Positions 21,753 through 33,798 of a DNA stretch of 64,000 nt are shown piece by piece; position 1 is the first letter of the stretch, and each line of letters begins with the position of its first letter. The position numbers were made by a program, and so were the translations under genes. Under the pieces are notes generated by a model. It ran no database searches. It saw nothing but the letters and a program-made list of their open reading frames with translations, and was not told the origin of the DNA. The stretch covers positions 4,822,949 to 4,886,948 of the forward strand of contig CM064430.1 of assembly GCA_032690845.1 (NCBI GenBank), written 5' to 3'. Origin of the DNA: Eleusine coracana subsp. coracana (Eukaryota; Streptophyta; Magnoliopsida; Poales; Poaceae).

Positions 21753-22776
21753 CTAACAACTGAAATGTAAATTCGGGTGAAGAAGCAGCAAAGAAACCAA
21801 AAACCACCAAACCTTAGTTCGCTATATCTATGTAGTTCAGTTTTGCTAATTCAGAACTATTCTTATCATCCCTTAGGCCATCAATTCGAGTTTAAATTTA
21901 AGGCATGACGGACGCGGGCATACGTGTGTGAGGAAGACGAAGCCTCCGATCCTGTTTGTGTTGTGGGATTTTGTTTTGTTTGTGGTCTGCCAGACGTGTC
22001 CCCCCTCCCCCCCCCCCCCCCCCCCCCCCCCTCCGGGCTTTGTTTTGTTTTAGGCTTATTGGTCCTGCTTTTTTCTACGTGGGCTGGCTCGGAGCAAAGC
22101 CACACCCCAAAAGTCATGTCCGCACGAACTGTTAATTTTCAAATATTACGCTTCCAATGATCTGACCGTGGGCCTAACAATGATGCATCTATCAAATTGA
22201 CATTTTGGTACGTGTCAACTGAGTTAATTGCACTGGTACATGTCAAACTAATATAAATAATGATATTATAATACATGTCAAAATTATATATATTAGTCTC
22301 TCAGACATAGCACTGTATTTAATTAGTTCAAATAAAGCTGTACCGTCAACTCGAGATAAACATTGTCACTATTAGTTCACCATAAAGCGATGGATTTCCA
22401 TGTCCATTTTAGAGTACAACAATTCATACATACATAACTAATCAAACTGATATTTATAATTCTTTCATCAAATTGATACATGAATAAAATAATAATTAGG
22501 ATATACATTTTATAAAACACTAGCAATATGCTCATATGTTACTATGGGCTTAAACATTATAAAATTTTAAATAATACTTTTAAATTTATTATTGTATTAT
22601 ATATAATTTTTAAAGTTATTGAAAATAAAATAATATTGTCAGATCTTCTAAATTCGGAAATATGTTTAGTATCGTGTGGTACTTAAATATATTTTTTAAG
22701 TAAAATGTAAAATACAATGTTACTTCTCCATTTTCTCGGTATCAATTTTTCTTGAAATCTCGAATGATTTTTTCCC
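21753..22776. other. No gene; contains C tract 22000-22032
   Basis: A C homopolymer interrupted by one T near the start lies at about 22000-22032. From about 22180 to the retroelement edge the DNA is very AT-rich. No supported coding sequence. Confidence 0.55.
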
Positions 22777-22927
22777 CTAGTTGTAATCCACAAGGATTTA
22801 TATAGAAAGTCTATTTCTACATGCCGTATGCTCCAAGTCAAGTCGGTCGGCTTCCTTGTTGATGAAGTACCCGGTCGGCTACCGACTTAGTCTTGTATGA
22901 GGATACTCGCAAGGCAAGTATCCCACA
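22777..22927 (-). repeat. Truncated 3' LTR of the first Tat element
   Basis: 151 bp that align with the inner-start part of 33199-33577 (ATCCACAAGGATTTA, TGATGAAGTACCCGGTC, ACTTAGTCTTGTATGAGGAT). It begins TGTGGGATAC on the minus strand and stops abruptly at 22777, next to unrelated AT-rich DNA. Confidence 0.88.
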
Positions 22928-23668
22928 GCAGCCCCCGAGTGCTTTCTGATTTTGAGCTTTAATTCTCAGAGTGATCTTCAATGTAGATCATAAATTAGGA
23001 AGACCTCTTTATCGAAGTTCCTGATAAATCTGGTGCACCGGTTAGGTGCACTTGATCAGGTGTAGCCCCCAACTCTTGGATAATTTAGAGACTAACAAAT
23101 AATGCAAGAGTCAAATTATATTAGCTCTTATCATTTCGTATGTATTTTACTCAAACCATCAAATTTGAGTTTAACAAACCTCTGGTCATCAAACCAGTAA
23201 GCCAACTTGCAAAGCTTGAGCCTTGCCGACCAATTATCAAAAGGTCCGAGTGATATACACTATGTCCGAGTGACTGGTCGGTCTGAACTTTATGACATCA
23301 ATCATATTCAATTCATATGGACCAATATGACATTAATCATATAAGGGTATTAAGCTAAATGATATCAATCATAGTATAGCTTTTCTCTAATAATTAGCCA
23401 CTCTATCTATTTATAAATTCAATTTTGGCAATTTGGTTATTGACTTCAATCAATACCATAACCTTTGAACTTATACCCATACGATCATCAAGTCCTTCGC
23501 TACATGATCATCAAATCATATAGATATGGTCAAATATTTTTCAAATGCTTCTCATCAAAGAAGCCACCGAGCTTTATTTCTCAAGGTTTTAGACCCTAAT
23601 CACATTTTAAGGTCCTTAATTAATTTTTGCTTAAGCAAAAAATCGTCATCATTGTATGGCCCACCCCA

Positions 23669-23708
23669 GCCAATGGGACCCTTAGGTCAAAAAGCGGAAG
23701 TATAAAAG
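23669..23708 (+). promoter_or_regulatory. Promoter of the antisense gene
   Basis: GCCAATG (CCAAT box, 23669-23675) is followed by TATAAAAG at 23701-23708. A C/T-rich leader with several CTC and TCTTC runs reaches the first ATGs (23849, 23895). It faces opposite to the LTR promoter. Confidence 0.6.
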
Positions 23709-23894
23709 GCAGCGTCGAGTTGACTCTCAGTCCACGTTGCATTCGTGCACGAACTCTTCGTCTTCCTCGCGCCTCCTCTGTTCTCAGCGACTCCTCAACT
23801 TTCTAGCTAGGGTTAGCGCCTTCGCTTCCGGCCGCCACAGATCTCGCCGTGCTTAGCCCCCAAGCCTCCGCTAGGGTTCAGTATTTGATCTGCC

Positions 23895-26685
23895 ATGCCC
23901 GAAACAATCATCGTCATGGGTCGCAAGAAGGTTTCCACCTTGATTCCTGCCACTTCCGCCACCGCCACCATGTCCTCCTCGTCGGAGATCGATATCCCGG
24001 AGCAGCATCGGGAGTTCTCGAAGAGCAACCACTCCCAAGCCGATATGAACCAGATGGTGGTCGACAACATCCTTCCAGAGCAAGTGCGGATCGATTAGAA
24101 GGTACCCCGTGAATCTTGCCCCACCCTCATTCATAAATAAATAGTTGTGTTCCGCTCGTTCTTCGAGCATGGCTTTGGAGTCCCCTGCTGCAGCTTCTTG
24201 TGCGGGCTCCTTTTCTTTTATGGGATTGAGCTTGTCAACCACAATCCCAATTCCATTCTTCACATCACCATCTTCGTGCACATGTGTGAAGCATTTCTAG
24301 GCATCCTTCCCCATTTCAATTTATTCCGCCATCTGTTTATCCTCCGTCCACTGCCGACCAAGGACAATCAAGTAGCTATAGGCGGCATTGGCTTCCAGTT
24401 GCGCAAGAAGGAGGCCTACATCAATGTGCCATTGAAGACCGGGAACAAGAACTGGAAGGATGAGTGATTCTACTGTGATAACCCTCCCCCTGTTCTTGCT
24501 GACTTCACCGGTGCCAAGGCAATTCCTCTGGCGCAATTGATGGAGAAGCCCGATCCGACCGACCCTCAGGTGATCACTCTGTTGAAGAAGATAGCCGACT
24601 TGAAGGTTGAAGGCATTGACGGAATTACCGTCGCCAAAAGCTTCATAGTACGCAGAGTGCAGCCCCTGAAGCTGCAGAGTCACCCAGCGTGGAACTATGT
24701 CAATAATGACGAAACCAGGGAGGTGCTTGACCCACCGTATGGTGAACTCTGTAAAAAACATCTGTCAAAATTGTTTGAAGGGGATATCCTTCAGGATGAC
24801 TCGCTGATCAGGAAGGCGTATAGCAAGGGCACTATGCGAGCCCGAGTAAGCCTCAGTCTGCTTTGAGCAATCCTTTATTTTCTTGTCTTGATGCCCTACT
24901 TGATATTTTGATTCTTGTGTAGGTTCTGGATATTTATATATCCCATCCTTTGCTCCCTCCGATCGATACCGAGGGACCAGATTATGTTGAGAAGCCGCAG
25001 CAGATCGGCACTAGAGGCTCGAGCTCTTCCGCAGGCGCTCGTGCTGATCCGGTCACCACCCTGCCTCCCCCCAGTCGACTAGTGAAGCAGACCGTTGGGC
25101 GCCGACGGCAATATATAGGGAATCAGGGTGATGATGAAGAATCACCATCTGCTGATGCTCGACATCCCACCCCTACTCTCCCCGACCGACCTTATAGCCA
25201 GTCGAAGCCCCCGAGCCAAACTCAGAGTGACGCTGGTGTGGTGGATCAGACCGACAAGGCAGGAAATTCTGCCTAGAAGAGGAAGGAGATTGATTCTTAG
25301 TCAACTTCTTCGAAGAAGTGGTTGTGCCGAATCAAGCTCAAGAAGGCTCCTAGGTTAATTCTTTAACCTTATACTCCTTGTCTCTTATTGCCATCCATAA
25401 CACATTTTAATCTCTTCCATCTTTGTTTTGATAGTAGTCGGACGAGTGATTCTCAGAGTGCCCAAGAGTCCGAAGCCACTCGGTCTAGACCTCCTCCTCG
25501 TCCGACTGATCTGCCCAAGTCAGTCGGCAAATCATCAAACACGCCGACCGAGGTGGATAAGCCAACTGACAAGGTAATTCCTATCTCCATTCCGGCACCT
25601 GCACCCCAACCTGCTCCTGCCGTCATCCCTTCACCTCTTGACAAAGGTAAGGCGACATTATCTGCAGATTTGCTCGGTCAGCCCGAAGTGGAGGACGTGG
25701 AAATTATGCACCAACATCGAGAAGCTAGCAATGTACTTCAATACTCTGCTTTTGCTTTGTCTTAATCTTGTCTTTAAGCTTAACCCCTTTTTGTATATAG
25801 AAAATATATGCTCTCGTAGAGAGAAAACAGGCTAGGGTGAAATACCTTGAAACCAAAACTTTTAGTATGTCCTAAACTCTTTGGTCTTTAAGTCTTTAAG
25901 TAAGACTCACACTTTGCTGGTGTTTTGCTAGTCATCGGTCAGTAGCTTACCAAAGCACAAAAGGAAATTGAAAAGCTGCAAACCGACCGAAGAGAGATGA
26001 CCAAGGCCTTAGACCAAGGCCGTGCAGATTTAGCTGGTAAGATTACTCACCACCTGTGTTTAAATAATCAACTAATCACTCTAGCGCTAAAAGTTCAAAT
26101 GTTTGTCTTTAGCTCGTGATCAGAAGATCGCCGATCTAGAGAAGTTAACTTCCAATCAGTAAAGGTTTGTCAATGCCTTGAATGCTAAAAAGGAAAACCT
26201 CTCCAAATCGATCGAGGACCAGAAGGCCGAGATCACTCGGCTGCAGAAGGAGCTGAAGGAAGCTGACGCCAAGATAGAGGAAGCTAAGAGCACCTCCAAA
26301 TCCTTCAAATATAAACTTGCCAGTAAGCCCTTCATTATTTCTCACATCTGCTTGATTCCTCTTTTGATCAGACTGACCAAAAATCATCACTCGCAGCTCT
26401 ATCTTACGCCGCTCGAAAGGCAATAGACTATGTTCATGCCGACCGAGTGGAGCAGTCTGGCTATTCCTTGGAGTACTTGCTGGGAGTCAGGTTCTGGCGA
26501 TTTGCCAATTTTGGTCTCCTGCTTTGCCATTGGACAAGATCAAGGAGGGCTTCAACCCGGACTTGACTGACGACCAATGCCAGCTACTCTTGGATTCCAT
26601 ACTGGAGACTTCCCGAGCTTTGGTCGACAACATAGAGATCAATCCGACCAAGTCTACTTCTCCAGCAACTCTTGAGTTGAGCTAG
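23895..26685 (+). pseudogene. Antisense gene of the Tat element (Transposase_28-type protein)
   Basis: Starts MPETIIVMGRKK. The conserved middle (24150-24480) reads VFRSFFEHGFGVPCCSFL, then NPNSILHITIFVHMCEAFLG and PHFNLFRHLF. This is the plant domain catalogued as putative gypsy type transposon (PF04195); its function is unknown. Next come a variable Pro/Ser-rich part (25000-25650) and a C-terminal coiled coil (26178-26320, KSIEDQKAEITRLQKEL, then EADAKIEEAKS), ending at TAG 26683-26685. GT-AG introns fit at 24845-24921, 26037-26112 and 26324-26397. Stops (TAA near 24140, TGA near 24466) and shifts disable it. ATGAAATAATA at about 26759 could serve as a polyadenylation region. It converges on pol of the same element. 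Confidence 0.78.
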
Positions 26686-27467
26686 GAGCTGATTCTTCCT
26701 CTCCTTCAAAGGAGCTGTAAATCCTGCAATGCTAGAGGACTTTAGTAGTATTTATGTAATGAAATAATATTATCTGTATGTAAATTTGTTTCATAATTAT
26801 CATCTTTTAAGAGATTGGTAAAAATATCATAAATATGTTTCTGTCATTGAGAAACTCAAATTGTAGCGGTCTGCCTCAACATTTTAGGTTGTGACTCGTA
26901 ACCGCGTAACAAGCAGAGTCGACCAATTGACATATGACATCTCGTACTTTGGCTCTGGATTTAGTGTAATGGTAGTCTGATATGCAGTATAAAGTATATA
27001 ACCATAATGTATAGACGTTAGACCAAGAAAATGAAGACCGTATTTAAAGAGAAAAAATCGGTCAGAGAGTAGTCCAAAATCAAAATACGGTTAGACTAAG
27101 GTAGGACATTATTACTAGCCCCTGGCTCAATTGTTTAATAAAATAAATTAAGGAATCGAGACAGTATAGAATAAAAATCATCAAAAAATCTTTTATCAAA
27201 AAGACCAAAGTTTTATTCATGAATAATATATAAGTATACAAAAGAATAATTAAGTATAGAAACGACGTAGCTGATTTATGTTTTAGAAATTTGGTATACC
27301 ATCGCTGTCTTCATACATCAGTAAGCCCCCACGCGAGTGACTTCCTTTACCACATATGGTCCTTCTCATTTTGGAGAAAGCTTATACTGGTTCTTCGTTG
27401 ACTGCACTTTGCGAAGCACTAAATCTCTAATTTGGAAGTGGCGATTACGTACGTTTTTATCATAATA

Positions 27468-28260
27468 TCAACGTAAACCTTGTTGGTAAAGTGCCAACCG
27501 AAACAGAGTGCGATCAAGCAACTCCTCTGCTGCAATCAAATCAATCTCTCGATTCTCCTCAGAAAGTTGTTTATCATACACATGAACCTGTGTCGAAACA
27601 AGGCTGACTTCGATCAGCAGCATAGCCTTTGAGCTGTAGACCAATGAGAAAGGTGACTGACCAGTTGTCCGACTGGTATTTGTACAAAGCCCCCAAATAA
27701 CTGAAGGCAATTCTTTGACCCACCGACCGGTATAAGACTTAAGCCTGTCGAATATCCACGGTTTCAATCCTTGAAGAACCATACCATTGGCCTGTTCTAC
27801 CTGCCCATTGCTTTGAGCATGAGCCAATGATACAAAGTGGATTTTTATTCCCATCTCATCAGCAAAGTCATGGAACTCCACTAATGTGAATTGAGTGCCA
27901 TTATCGGTGATGATACCATGAAGAACCCCAAACCGAGTGAAGACATCCTTGACAAACTCGATTACCTTCTTTGATGTAATCTTGCCGACCGGCTTTGCTT
28001 CAATCCACTTGGTGAATTTATCAATAACAACAAATAGATAAGTGAACCCGCCTGGCGTCTTCCTGAAAGGACTGATAATATCGAGCCCCCAGACAGCAAA
28101 GGGCCAAGTCAAAGGTATCATCTGAAGTTCCTATGAAGGCACATGCGTTTGTTGAGCGAAGAATTAACAACCTTCACATGTCCGAATGACCCGGTGTGCA
28201 TCTTCAACTGCTGTGGGCCAATAAAACCCTTACAGGAAAGCTTTGTCGACCAAAGTCTTG
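27468..28260 (-). pseudogene. Tat element 1 integrase
   Basis: The core reads FAVWGLDIISPF, then LFVVIDKFTKWIEAKPV, GIITDNGTQFT and LAHAQSNGQVEQANG. The D,D(35)E catalytic residues are present in this piece (28121-27468). The zinc-binding N-terminus lies partly in the preceding frame (HFGICGNHAAYKTLV near 28260). A frame break and stops separate the two. Integrase inserts the cDNA into chromosomes. Confidence 0.9.
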
Positions 28261-28883
28261 TAAGCCGCATGATTGCCGCATATCCCGAAATGAATTTCTT
28301 CTACCAACTTCTGGCCTTCTGGTATCGAGATGCATCTCATCAAGATGTTTGAACCTCCTCTTTTATAGAGTTGGTCTTCCACCAACAAATATCCTCGGCA
28401 TTGGGTCTCCAACCTCCGTTGCTCATTAGGATCCGAAGGCAATGTTCCCTTGTCCAAATATTTGATGAGCGGGTCGCGCCAATCGGTCTCCGTGTTGTCA
28501 TCACCAACGAGATCAGTAACAACACTCATTAATGCATCCGACCGAGGAGAAATTATGGGGGAATCCAGAGTGTGTAAGAAAACATCTGGCGGGACCATAG
28601 ACCGGGATGATCCCATCTTAGCCAATTCATCAGCCGCTTGGTTATTGTCTCGAAGAACATGCGTGAACTTCAATCCATCGAATTTGTCTTCGAGCTTCCT
28701 TACTTCTTGACAGTAAGCACTCATATTGTCATCCACATAGTTCCAATCCTTAGTGACCTGATTAATAACCAAAGCCGAGTCGCCAAAGACATCAGGGCAC
28801 TTGATGCCGAGTGACGCAGCAATGCACAGACCGTGTAGAAGGGCTTCATACTCTGCAGCGTTGTTGGACGCGCGAAACATCAC
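28230..28883 (-). pseudogene. Tat element 1 second (archaeal-type) RNase H
   Basis: NNAAEYEALLHGLCIAASLG carries the catalytic Glu. FGDSALVINQVTKDW carries the second Asp, and RDNNQAADELAKMG is the C-terminal conserved Asp block. The first Asp block (DGS type) is in the adjacent frame near 28960. A separate RT-linked RNase H precedes it, so the element has two, which is the hallmark of the Tat group. Confidence 0.85.
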
Positions 28884-30341
28884 CTGAAGGACATATCAAA
28901 GCTTCTCTCCAGTGGGTGAGATAAACACAACTCCCGTACCAGCTCCTTGTAATTGAAGAGATCCATTGAAGTACATTTTCTAACACTGATGTCTTTTGCA
29001 GTAGGTGGGTTTTGAATCTCTGTCCACTCGGCAACGAAATCAGCTAACGCTTGTCCCTTTATAGCCGACCGAGGCGCGAACGTAATGGTATATTGACCAA
29101 GTTCGACTACCCACTTGGCAATTTTTCCTTCGGCTTCTCGATTGTGCAGCACTGTGCCGAGTGCGAAGGAGGTCTGGACTTCAATTGGATGAGCTTGAAA
29201 ATAATGCTTCAACTTCCTGGAGGTGATCAACAATGTATACAACAACTTCAAGATCTGCTGATATTTTACCTTAGAGGTGCCAAGGACCTCACTCACAAAA
29301 TAGAACGGGTGTTGCACTTTTTGTATGTGTCCCTCTTCTTCTCGGTCGACTGTTAAACAGTACTCACAACCTGAGTTGTGGTCGATATATAAAGTTGAAG
29401 TTTTTCTCCTGGCTCCAGAGGCACCAATACTGGAATGCTGCTGAGGTAAACCTTCAACTCGTCCAATGCTAACTGCGCCTCTTCGGTCCAAATGAAGTCC
29501 TCCTGCTTTTTAAACAGTCGGAAAAGTTCTAACCCCCAGTCGGGAAATAAAGCAATTCAAGGACGCCATGCATCAGGTCAGCTTCTGTACACCCCTTTGA
29601 GAATTAGGTGTCCCCATACCAAGGATCGCCTTGATTTTATCCGGGTTGGCCTCTATACCTCGTTTCAAAACGATGTAACCGAGTAGCTTTCTCGAAGGAG
29701 CCCTAAAAACACACTTCTTAGGATTCAACTTTGTTGAATAATGACTCAGATTGTCAAAGGTTTCTGCCAGGTCAGAAATAAGCCCTTCGACGTTCCGGAT
29801 CTTGACGATGATGTCATCGACGTACGCTTCTGCATTCCGACCGATCTGAGTAGCAAGGCAGCGTTGAATACCTCGTTGGTAAGTCGCGCCAGCGTTCTTC
29901 AGATCAAAAGGCACTATGATATAACAATAGGCGTCGAAGGGTGTTATAAAGGAAGTTTTAATCTGATCTTCGACCTTCAGTGGGATCTGGTGATAGCCTG
30001 AATAGGCATCCAGAAAGCTCAAGAGCTCACACCCGGCTGTCGAGTCTACAATCTGATCAATACGAGGAAGAGCGAAGGGGTCTTTAGGACAGACCTTGTT
30101 GGGCAGTATAATCAACACACATCCTCCATCCTTTATTCTTCTTGGGTACAAGGAGTGCATTTGCTAACCAGTCGGGATGATACACCTCTTTTATTAACTT
30201 AGCATCTAATAGTCTAACTATCTCCTTCTTCATGGCATCCTTGCAATCTTGTGCGAATCTTCTAAGCCTCTGTCGAACGGGGGTAGCCCCAGGGGGTACC
30301 CTTAACTTGTGCTCAATCTTTTCCCTAGGAACTCCCGGCAT
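28884..30341 (-). pseudogene. Tat element 1 reverse transcriptase and RNase H
   Basis: The RT begins near 30341 (VPPGATPVRQRLRRFAQD, then YHPDWLANALLVPKKNKGWR). It continues with DPFALPRIDQIVD, FLDAYSGYHQIPL and the catalytic AYVDDIIVKI, then the thumb (KLNPKKCVFRAPSRKLLGYI). RT-linked RNase H follows at 29491-28884 (LYIDHNSGCEYCLTVDREEE, FYFVSEVL, YQQILKLLYTLLITSRKLKH). At least two frame breaks occur (about 30110 and 29550). Confidence 0.9.
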
Positions 30342-30785
30342 GTCAAATGGTTTCCATGCAAAGATGTCCCTATTTTCCTAGAGGAAAAGAGTGAGCGCGA
30401 GTTCCTATTTCTCATCGAGGTTGGCCCCAGCATAAGTTACCTTATCGGGGTCCTCAGGATCGAGCATGATTTCCTTGGTTTGGATGTCATCGGTCTGAAT
30501 CTTGTCTTTGGTAAGCTTCTTTGTTGGAACCGCCGCTCCAGTCTGCTCCTCCATGCCGACTACCTGCTGGATCTCCTTCTGGTTGGACAACATCAACTGT
30601 TTATTAGCCATCTCACAACTCTGTACATCGCAATCAAAAGAATTCCGAAGATCAGAGTGGAGGGAGATTATTCCGTTTGGGCCTGGCATCTTGAGGGTGA
30701 GATATAGATAATGCGGGATAGCCATGAATTCAACCATAGCCGGTCGACCGATGATAGCATGATATGCTGAGTCAAAATCTGTCAC

Positions 30786-31340
30786 CTAGAAGAGAATGCG
30801 CTCGGTCCTGAAATTCTCACGGGTCCCGAAGGTGACCAGCAGACTGATATGTCCAATAGGAACTGAAGTCTTGCCAGGTACAATCCCGTGGAAAGGTGAA
30901 GAACTCGGCTGAAGATCATTGATTGACAGACCGAGCTCTTTGAGAGTCTTGGTGAAGATTAGGTCCAAACTGCTTCCTCTATCAATGAGTACTTTGTTGA
31001 ACTTTACCTCCTTCATTGTAGCAGCAAGCACCAGCGGGTATCGACCCGGCTTCGGGATGTGCTTGGGATGATCCGACCGATCAAATATGATTGGCATCTC
31101 AGACCACCTCATGGATTGAGGTGCAGCCGGTTCCACTGAGTTAATCTCCCGAAGCTCCAGCTTCTTCTTGCGCTTGGACACATAGGCATCCGGGCCACCG
31201 AAGATGAAGTTGACGTCCTTGCAGGGCTCCTGGAACTCTCCTAAGTTGTCCTTGTCGCCTTCGTCATTGGTCTTGTCTTTGATATTGTGCCTCGGGGGAT
31301 CTTTAGCCACCTTGAGCGCAACCATTGCAAAACCCTTCAA
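30786..31340 (-). pseudogene. Tat element 1 aspartic protease
   Basis: The retropepsin core reads FNKVLIDRGSSLDLIFTKTL. The usual D-G/T/S-G triad is D-R-G here (codon AGA), which should abolish activity. Downstream GIVPGKTSVPIGHISLLVTFG and the following FDSAYHAIIGRPAMVEFMAI (30785-30730) complete the fold and the linker into RT. Confidence 0.85.
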
Positions 31341-31427
31341 TCGATAGCAGTCTTTTGCTTTGTGGTTTCCCTTTGGGTGCCAAAGGCATGGGCCACTCAG
31401 CAGCTCGTCTGTGGATGGTTGGCTTGT

Positions 31428-33197
31428 TCAGAGGTTCTTCTGAAGTCGGTCCACTGTGTGAACTATGTTATCAAGCTTCCTCTTCTTGTCCTTCTTGGAG
31501 GACTCGGCCTTGTCCAACCGCTTCTCTTTTCCTTTTCCCCGGATGTTATCCAATGCCGACTCACCAGACGTGAACTTGTCAGCGATCTCGAAGCACTCTT
31601 GAGCGGTCAGCATGAGGTCATGATTCCTCCGACCGATCTCACAAACCAAATCATCGCTTTGGATCCCTCCTTGGAAGGCGGCAATGATTTGTTGGTCCGG
31701 GACATTGGGGATCTCAGTCTTCTTAGCGCAAAATTGCTTGATGTAGTCACAAAGAGGTTCGTCGGTCTTCTTCTTGATCCGAGTGAGGTCAAAGTGGTTG
31801 CCCGGTCGATTGCAGGTAGCTTGGAAACTTTCTATGAGCTTCCTGTTGAGGTCTCCCCAAGATATGATTGACTTCTCTGGAAGAGACGTGGGCCATATCC
31901 GAACGGCTGGATCTAGGCATATTGGAAGGTAATTAGCCATTACATAGGAATCACCTCCAGCTGACCGAATCGCCGTGCTGTAAAGCTGCAGCCACTCTCA
32001 GGGATTGGTCTGACCATTATATTTTTCGATGGAGACCGACTTGAATCCTTTTAGCCATCGAGCTATGCGAAGCCTAGGGATGTAAACTTTGATGCCATCG
32101 ATCTCGTCATCGGTAGGCGTTGGCGACCGCCTATGCCAATCTGGAGACGGAGTTGGACGGCGGCCATGTCATGGACCAACATCATCGTCATGATGACGTC
32201 GCCGATGGTCATTATCCTCGTTATCGCGCCGATCCCGATCGTCACGTCGATGACGGTCGTCGCGGTTGTCTTTTGGAGGAGGATCTTGATGGTCCTCTCG
32301 TTGGTTGTTCCGTTGGTCTTCCGTTCTATAATCACGGCGTTCTTCCTCATAGCGTCGGTTGTCCTGAGCGCATTCTTCATAGTGAGAATTGATGGTATCT
32401 CGTCCATCACAAATACTGAGAGAATTTCTTAGATCTTCACGCCTATGTCGACCTCGCGAAGATGCGTGACTAGAGCTTGTGACCGACTGAGATTTTGCGG
32501 CCTCTTGAGCTGCAGCGGCCTTAAGCATAGCCACCGCCTTCTGCATCGCAGGGGTCTGATAATTCGCAATGACCATTAGAGTGTCGAGCAAAGTTTTGGC
32601 CCCTGTGATGTTATTCTGAGGAGTGTGGTAGACCTTGACGCCATCCACTTCGAGTTCTGGACTGAGGTCCAGTCAGCGTGCATTGCATGAACCGCGCGAT
32701 CCTCTTGGTCGACGACGGTGTCCGACCAATAAGTCATCAACTGGAGGGTCCTCCTCCTATTGACCTCCTTCGGCTAGTTGATTCGGGTGGCCATCAACGG
32801 GATTACCTTCTTGTTCACCGTCTTGGTCTTCATCCGCGGGATCTGCTATATCCACCATGTTGACAGTATGAGGATATGGGTAAGCGGATCCGACCGAGTC
32901 CTCATCAAAAGATTGATCCGATTTTGAATCATTTCCGAAGGAAGGATCTTCTTCCTCAGATCCAAGTGGAACCAATGCGGGGATTATGTCAGACGAACTC
33001 AGTGATCGCGCCATGGAAACGGCTGCGGCCGAGTCGGATCTGTGGTTCTCCAGACCTAGGGCTCCGTTATCGCCGACTGTGAAGTCGAGTGATCCAAAAG
33101 AGATCTTGAAGTCCGGTGAGTACTGAATGATGGAAATTTCGATCATCGTAGTCGACGGAGAATCCCGGCGAGCCTTGTTCCCTTCCTGGCGCACCAA
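31428..33197 (-). pseudogene. Tat element 1 gag
   Basis: The Retrotrans_gag core lies at about 32070-31600 (MANYLPICLDPAVRIWPTSL, then ISWGDLNRKLIESFQATC and EPLCDYIKQFCAKK). It is preceded by an Arg/Asp/His-rich region (32170-32450, dense CGATCGT/GATGACG repeats) and an acidic N-terminal part (32757-33197). A zinc-finger region is expected near 31330-31400 but no intact CCHC is visible. Several frames are needed. Confidence 0.8.
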
Positions 33198-33198
33198 C

Positions 33199-33577
33199 TG
33201 TCGAAGCTTGAGATCGGCAGTAAAATGTATAGGGCTACGTCGAGACTAAGAACTACGATGGTAACACAAGACGTCGAGTTATAGAGGTTCGGGCCCTTTT
33301 GATGAGAGTAAAAACCCTACGTCTTGTATTCTGTGTATTGTATTGATGTTGCAAAAAAGCCTCCCCCCAATGAGAGATACCCTGCCGCCTTATATATCCG
33401 GTTGGCTAGGGGGTACATGAAGAGTTCTAGTCGTAATCCACAAGGATTTACATAGAAAGTCTATCTCTACATGTCATATGCTCTAAGTCAAATCGATCAG
33501 CTTCCTTGTTGATGAAGTACCCGGTCAGCTACCGACTTAGTCTTGTATGAGGATACCTGTAAGACAAGTATCCCACA
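33199..33577 (-). repeat. Complete 5' LTR of the first Tat element
   Basis: 379 bp, starting TGTGGGATAC (33577) and ending TTCGACA (33199) on the minus strand. A TATA box (GGATATATAAGG) sits at about 33388-33399. Confidence 0.9.
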
Positions 33578-33798
33578 ATATAAAAAGGAATATTTATAGA
33601 TTAAAAGACTACTAAAACTCGTACAATGGTGTGAGAGTTGTCTCATACTCCTAAATTTTAGCGCATGAGGTGGTTGTTATACGAAACAGCCACCTCTTTC
33701 TCTTACCACATTCTCTCTCTTCCACATCATCAAAAATTTTGTATGACAATACATGAGATGACTAATGAAACTGTTTACGTGTAGCATTGTACCTGCCC
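33578..33798. mobile_element. Tourist-like MITE, copy 3, 5' half missing
   Basis: Aligns with 7004-7222 of copy 1 (TTAAAAGACTACTA, CTCATACTCCTAAATTTTAG, CCACCTCTTTCTCT, CACATCATCAAAAAT). The right terminus CATTGTACCTGCCC is better preserved than in copy 1. The left half is absent, because the sequence starts exactly at the LTR edge 33577/33578. Confidence 0.8.

Larger units (their letters stand above)
22777..33577 (-). mobile_element. Ty3-gypsy element, Tat lineage, with antisense gene
   Basis: On the minus strand the order is 5' LTR (33199-33577), gag, protease, RT, RNase H, a second archaeal-type RNase H, integrase, then an antisense gene, a polypurine tract (ACTCGGGGGCTGC just before 22927) and a truncated 3' LTR (22777-22927). 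RT before integrase marks Ty3-gypsy. The extra RNase H and the antisense ORF after integrase mark the Tat group (Grande/RIRE2-like). Sequence after the 5' LTR (TTGGTGCGCCAGG) is in primer-binding position. Stops and frameshifts break every gene. The 3' LTR lacks about 226 bp of its outer end and no target duplication can be found, so DNA was lost on that side. Confidence 0.9.
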
